Source: Helicobacteraceae bacterium
GTDB taxonomy: Bacteria > Campylobacterota > Campylobacteria > Campylobacterales > Sulfurimonadaceae
Direction: 5' to 3'
Assembly: GCA_027068615.1 (NCBI GenBank)
Contig: JAMOQV010000054.1
Span: forward strand, 1 to 9,880
Length of the DNA: 9,880 nt
This document shows positions 7,217 through 9,880 of the stretch, one piece after another. A model generated the notes under the pieces. It saw only the letters and a program-made list of their open reading frames with translations. It searched no databases and was not told the DNA's origin. Position numbers and translations under genes: made by a program. The first letter of the stretch is position 1. The number at the start of each line of letters is the position of its first letter.

Positions 7217-7566
7217 AAGATGTAGTTTTATCTACTCTTGCAGAGATGGAAGAAAATGAAGCTATAAGAGAAGATTTAACTAAGTCCATAAAAGTGAATA
7301 CACAAGATATAACTCCTCTAAAAATTGAAGTAGAAGAGATTAAAAAAGAAGAATCTGAAAAACAGGAAATGGTAGAAGAACCTGCAGATGATGAGTTTTA
7401 TTTTCTTACATCAGTTAGAGAAAGACTTTTAGTCCTTTTTGAAGGCTTTCAAGCACCAAACAATAAAGAGATTGAAGCAAAAATAGATATGACTTTAAAC
7501 TTTTTAGAATATACATTAGCTACTATAGATAAAAGATTAGAAAAACTTCAAAAAGGTGATAAATGA
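7207..7566 (+). CDS. CiaD-like domain protein
   Basis: This is a 119-residue soluble, acidic protein. The N-terminus is MELKDVVLSTLAEMEE. A charged, probably disordered and coiled linker rich in E and K covers about 20-62. A compact C-terminal helical part follows (FLTSVRERLLVLFEGF at 66-81 and IDMTLNFLEYTLATIDKRLEKL at 93-114). That C-terminal pattern matches, as I recall it, the CiaD-like domain named after the Campylobacter jejuni invasion antigen CiaD, whose gene also lies close to purU. The ancestral role in environmental relatives is unknown and need not involve invasion. A GTG at 7195 is open in frame, but the ATG at 7207 is better placed after AAGGTGG and gives the typical opening. 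It overlaps the TPR gene by 10 bases and purU by ATGA. Confidence 0.62.
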   Translation: MELKDVVLSTLAEMEENEAIREDLTKSIKVNTQDITPLKIEVEEIKKEESEKQEMVEEPADDEFYFLTSVRERLLVLFEGFQAPNNKEIEAKIDMTLNFLEYTLATIDKRLEKLQKGDK

Positions 7567-8402
7567 GTCAATATAGAGTTTTGATAGATGCAAATGATGA
7601 AAAAGGTTTAGTTCATAAAGTTTCTAGTATCTTTTATAATCATGATTTAAATATACTTTCAAATAGTGAATTTGTAGATAAAGAGAATAATAAATTTTTT
7701 ATGAGAAGTGTTGTTGATGGTGTTGTAGAATTAGAAGAACTTAAAAGTTCTATAGAAAAAATACTTCCAAATAATAATTCAAGTGTAAAAGTTATATCTC
7801 CTAAAAAGAAAAATATAATTATAATGGCTACTAAAGAGTTACATGCTTTAGGTGATATTCTTATTCGTCATGAAGCTGGTGAACTTGAAGCAAATATATT
7901 AGCTGTTATATCAAACTATGATTCTCTTGAATCTCTTGTTAAAAAATTTGATATACCATATATAACTGTAAGTCATGAAAATCTTGAAAGAGCAGAACAT
8001 GAACAAAAAATTATAGATGCTATAAAAAGTTTTGATGAAGTTGATTATATAGTTCTTGCAAAATATATGAGGATTTTAACACCTAGATTTGTGGAAACAT
8101 TTGAAGATAAAATTATAAATATTCATCACTCTTTTCTTCCAGCTTTTATAGGAGCAAATCCATATAAACAAGCTTATGATAGAGGTGTTAAAATCATAGG
8201 TGCAACAGCACATTTTGTAAATAATAATCTTGATGAAGGTCCTATAATTGCACAAGAAGTTATACATATAAATCATGCTTATAGCTGGAGGGATATGCAA
8301 AGGTCTGGTCGTGATGTTGAAAAAGTTGTGCTTTCTCGTGCTTTAAAATTGGCACTTGAAGATAGAATATTTGTTTATGCAAATAGAAGTGTAATATTTT
8401 AA
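7563..8402 (+). CDS. purU: Formyltetrahydrofolate deformylase
   Basis: PurU hydrolyses 10-formyltetrahydrofolate to formate and tetrahydrofolate, balancing the one-carbon pool and supplying formate for purine synthesis. The 279 residues are full length. An N-terminal ACT-type regulatory domain (about 3-80, with LIDANDEKGLVHKVSSIFY) binds small ligands in known homologues. The formyltransferase domain follows, with the catalytic Asn-His pair in INIHHS (N186, H188), FLPAFIGANPYKQAY at 191-205, and the catalytic Asp in LDEGPII (D224). These correspond to the Asn/His/Asp triad of GAR transformylase. Its ATG overlaps the upstream TGA as ATGA, with AAGG 6 bases before, so it is translationally coupled to the CiaD-like gene. 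In E. coli the ACT domain senses methionine and glycine; that is not shown here. Confidence 0.95.
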   Translation: MSQYRVLIDANDEKGLVHKVSSIFYNHDLNILSNSEFVDKENNKFFMRSVVDGVVELEELKSSIEKILPNNNSSVKVISPKKKNIIIMATKELHALGDILIRHEAGELEANILAVISNYDSLESLVKKFDIPYITVSHENLERAEHEQKIIDAIKSFDEVDYIVLAKYMRILTPRFVETFEDKIINIHHSFLPAFIGANPYKQAYDRGVKIIGATAHFVNNNLDEGPIIAQEVIHINHAYSWRDMQRSGRDVEKVVLSRALKLALEDRIFVYANRSVIF

Positions 8403-8412
8403 AGGCTATAGT

Positions 8413-8871
8413 ATGGTAAAGTTTAATTTAGTATTGGTAAACCCTCAAATCCCAAACAATACAGGTGCAATAGGGAGACTTTGTGTTAATGCAGGGGCAA
8501 CTTTGCATCTTATAAAACCTATAGCTTTTGATATAGACGAAAAGGCTGTACGTCGTGCTGGGCTTGATTATTGGGATAAGTTAGATTTAAAAGTATGGGA
8601 AAGTATAGATGAATTTTTTCTTCAAAATGATATAACAGATAATGCATATTTTGCAACTACAAAAACAGATAGACCTTATTTTGAAGCTGATTTTAAAGAG
8701 AACGATTATATATTTTTTGGAAGTGAAACAGCAGGAATACCAGAAGAGATATTAAACAGATACAAGTCTCAAAATATAACTATACCAATGACTAAAGATG
8801 GTAGAAGTTTAAATCTAGCTATTAGTACTGGTATAGTTTTATATGATGCTATACGACAAAATTTTAATTAA
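8413..8871 (+). CDS. trmL: tRNA (cytidine/uridine-34 2'-O)-methyltransferase, SPOUT family
   Basis: TrmL (YibK) methylates the 2'-O of the wobble nucleotide in tRNA-Leu isoacceptors. The protein is 152 residues, the minimal SPOUT size with no added RNA-binding domain. Motif 1 is NPQIPNNTGAIGRLC at 10-24, followed by RRAGLDYW at 47-54. The knot-forming SAM motifs are FGSETAGIP at 102-110 and IPMTKDGRSLNLAIS at 124-138. E. coli TrmL has Arg in the ETRGLP segment where this protein has Ala107 (from memory), a small difference that should not change the call. The gene starts 10 bases after purU with AAAGG 7 bases before the ATG. It fits the same transcript as leuB and purU, and its tRNA-Leu target beside leucine genes may be coincidence. 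Confidence 0.93.
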   Translation: MVKFNLVLVNPQIPNNTGAIGRLCVNAGATLHLIKPIAFDIDEKAVRRAGLDYWDKLDLKVWESIDEFFLQNDITDNAYFATTKTDRPYFEADFKENDYIFFGSETAGIPEEILNRYKSQNITIPMTKDGRSLNLAISTGIVLYDAIRQNFN

Positions 8872-8882
8872 GGAAGTATAGT

Positions 8883-9029
8883 ATGGAAATATTAGATACT
8901 GTAATGAGCATACTTTTTGTTCTTTTTATGATTTTTATATTTGGTGGTTATCATAAAAATAAATCAGCACAGAGAGAAGCTCAGTTTAAAAAAGATGAAG
9001 AAAAAGCTAGTAGTTCTTCAAGAATATGA
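8883..9029 (+). CDS. Small single-pass membrane protein (48 residues), unknown function
   Basis: This short gene reads MEILDTVMSILFVLFMIF and onward. It has a strong membrane helix at about 4-21, a GGYHKN boundary, and a charged hydrophilic tail (KKDEEKASSSSRI at the end). The positive residues directly after the helix suggest the C-terminal tail stays in the cytoplasm. A good ribosome binding site, AGGA at 8871-8874 overlapping the trmL stop, lies 8 bases from the ATG. The start context TATAGTATGG is the same as that of trmL, which supports real translation. I recognise no family. Small proteins of this shape often modulate larger membrane complexes, but nothing here identifies a partner. 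It could be the last gene of the leu-trmL operon. Confidence 0.6.
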   Translation: MEILDTVMSILFVLFMIFIFGGYHKNKSAQREAQFKKDEEKASSSSRI

Positions 9030-9034
9030 CATTT
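9024..9034. promoter_or_regulatory. Putative upstream operator O1 of the S24 repressor gene
   Basis: ATATGACATTT matches the palindrome of the downstream site at 10 of 11 positions. It overlaps the stop codon of the small membrane protein and lies 14 bases before the -35 box. With O2 it brackets the promoter. Confidence 0.45.
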
Positions 9035-9047
9035 TGCAATATTTATT

Positions 9048-9076
9048 TTGACTTTTATAAATAAAAAGACTATAAT
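9048..9076 (+). promoter_or_regulatory. Consensus sigma-70 promoter of the S24 repressor gene
   Basis: TTGACT at 9048-9053 and a perfect TATAAT at 9071-9076 are separated by the ideal 17 bases. Transcription should begin near 9083, giving a leader of about 25 bases with GAGGAA at 9097-9102, 5 bases before the ATG. It is the strongest-looking promoter in the window, unusual for a group whose promoters mostly lack a -35 box, and this fits a gene held down by a repressor. Confidence 0.8.
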
Positions 9077-9085
9077 ATGTCATAT
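9075..9085. promoter_or_regulatory. Putative operator O2 of the S24 repressor gene
   Basis: ATATGTCATAT is a perfect 11-base odd palindrome (ATATG-T-CATAT). It overlaps the end of the -10 box and the predicted transcript start, where a bound repressor would block RNA polymerase. A near-copy lies 51 bases upstream, close to five DNA turns, which would allow looping. Confidence 0.5.
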
Positions 9086-9107
9086 ATACAGAATATGAGG
9101 AATTGTT

Positions 9108-9767
9108 ATGAATAGTTTTTCAGAAATAGTTGAAGAGATAAAAACGATAATATCTAGTGATTTTGGTGATAAAAAAGTTTTTGATAAAGATGTAGCAAAA
9201 GCTTTGGGTATATCACAGATGAATTTTGCTACTATGAAAAAAAGGAACAAGATACCTTTTAATGAGCTTCTTGATTTTTGTGCTTTAAAATCAATATCAA
9301 TTAACTGGATGCTTTATGGACAATCTCCTGAAAGTTTAGTAGAAGCTACAAATAGATTTTATATGATTAAGTACTTTAATGATGTTCATGCTTCTGCTGG
9401 AGCTGGTTCAGAACCACTTTCTGAGGATGTTGAAGAGTTAGAGATGCCTAGTTACTTTATAGATAAATTGGGTGGGGAAAAAGAGCTTAACAATATAGAA
9501 GCTATAAATGTTTCTGGTGATTCTATGGAACCAACTTTTAGTTATAATGATATAGTTTTTATAAATAGAAGTAAAACAGATTTAGGTAGAGGTGGTATCT
9601 TTACTATAAGAACAGATGCTGGACTTTTTATAAAAAGGGTTCAAAAAAGGATAGATGGTAAGATAGATATTATATCTGATAATAAAGTATATACAACCCT
9701 TACTCTTGATCCTAAAGATATAGAAGTTATAGGTAGAGTTGTATGTAGATTTGGAGACATAACCTAA
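9108..9767 (+). CDS. CI-like transcriptional repressor with S24 (LexA-type) peptidase domain
   Basis: This is a 219-residue, two-domain regulator. The N-terminal ~70 residues match the phage CI-type helix-turn-helix family: DVAKALGISQMNFATMKKR at 28-46, then IPFNELLDFCALKSISINWMLYG at 49-71. The C-terminal half is a LexA/UmuD-type S24 domain with the nucleophile Ser139 in GDSMEPT and the general-base Lys176 in FIKRV. The linker ASAGAG at 95-100 offers Ala-Gly bonds (97-98 or 99-100) of the kind cut by self-cleavage when RecA is active. All catalytic residues are present, so it should be functional. It probably represses its own strong promoter through the palindromes at 9024-9034 and 9075-9085. 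It may be prophage-derived or a resident stress regulator; no phage structural or integrase gene is in view. Confidence 0.88.
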   Translation: MNSFSEIVEEIKTIISSDFGDKKVFDKDVAKALGISQMNFATMKKRNKIPFNELLDFCALKSISINWMLYGQSPESLVEATNRFYMIKYFNDVHASAGAGSEPLSEDVEELEMPSYFIDKLGGEKELNNIEAINVSGDSMEPTFSYNDIVFINRSKTDLGRGGIFTIRTDAGLFIKRVQKRIDGKIDIISDNKVYTTLTLDPKDIEVIGRVVCRFGDIT

Positions 9768-9793
9768 AAGTTGTGTCCAACAGTAACACCTAA

Positions 9794-9880
9794 CTAATTT
9801 TCCTCCTCATAAAATTTTATATTGAACATTTGATTTAGTTCATAAACTTTAGATTTAATCATAGGTATAGGTTTTTTCCA
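9794..9880 (-). CDS. C-terminal end of an unidentified protein (partial, runs off window)
   Basis: A 28-codon open frame on the minus strand enters from the right edge and ends at TAG (9796-9794). It starts WKKPIPMIKSK and ends FYEEEN. It has a mixed, plausible protein composition and lies convergent to the repressor gene, 26 bases from its stop. I do not recognise the family, and an open frame this short could occur by chance. Beside it, GTTG-GACA-CAAC followed by TTTT on the minus strand could be a weak terminator. Confidence 0.35.
   Translation of the reverse strand, partial: WKKPIPMIKSKVYELNQMFNIKFYEEEN

Noticed and set aside
8076..8300. 74-codon minus-strand open frame inside purU
   Set aside because: It covers the catalytic region of purU in antisense, and its Cys- and Ile-rich translation is typical of a shadow frame.
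9768..9796. Possible insertion-sequence end (TTGTGTCCAACAGTAACACC) beside the partial minus-strand frame
   Set aside because: It looks vaguely like a transposon terminal repeat, but no second copy is visible in the window, and the partial protein does not resemble a transposase end I know.

Overview
The window looks like a piece of a low-GC (roughly 30%) Campylobacterota chromosome. The closest fit is a free-living Sulfurimonas-, Sulfuricurvum- or Arcobacter-type bacterium, but the genus cannot be fixed from the sequence alone. The evidence is a short RecO that begins MQGFIL, a CiaD-like protein directly before purU, strong TATAAT -10 boxes with poor -35 boxes, and densely overlapping genes. 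Almost everything here is housekeeping. I see no CRISPR array, tRNA, rRNA or complete insertion sequence.

Layout: (1) 1-1887, plus strand: the 3' end of aroE (shikimate dehydrogenase), recO, and an RlmK/RlmI-like methyltransferase, tightly packed. (2) 1870-4044, minus strand: pgsA, rseP and a DJ-1/PfpI protein, read in that order. pgsA and rseP overlap by ATGA, and the DJ-1 gene follows after about 22 bases. Its 3' end overlaps the methyltransferase gene convergently by 18 bases, and a terminator-like hairpin lies inside that coding region. (3) 4109-5308, minus strand: an NnrS-family membrane protein with a TTG start. (4) 5309-5393: a divergent intergenic region with the likely promoter of the leu operon. 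(5) 5394-9029, plus strand: leuD, leuB, a TPR microprotein, a CiaD-like protein, purU, trmL and a 48-residue membrane protein. The genes overlap or lie within about 11 bases of each other, so they probably form one transcript. (6) 9024-9767: a consensus sigma-70 promoter bracketed by matching operator-like palindromes, followed by a CI/S24-type self-cleaving repressor. (7) 9794-9880, minus strand: the C-terminal end of an unidentified protein running off the window.

The genes cover aromatic and leucine biosynthesis, one-carbon and formate balance (purU), phospholipid synthesis and membrane proteolysis (pgsA, rseP), DNA repair (recO) and RNA methylation (trmL and the methyltransferase). The best place for new biology is the right end. 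There a stand-alone CI-like repressor has what looks like its own two-site operator, next to an undescribed small membrane protein and an unknown convergent gene. That could be the edge of an accessory or prophage-derived region, or a resident stress switch.
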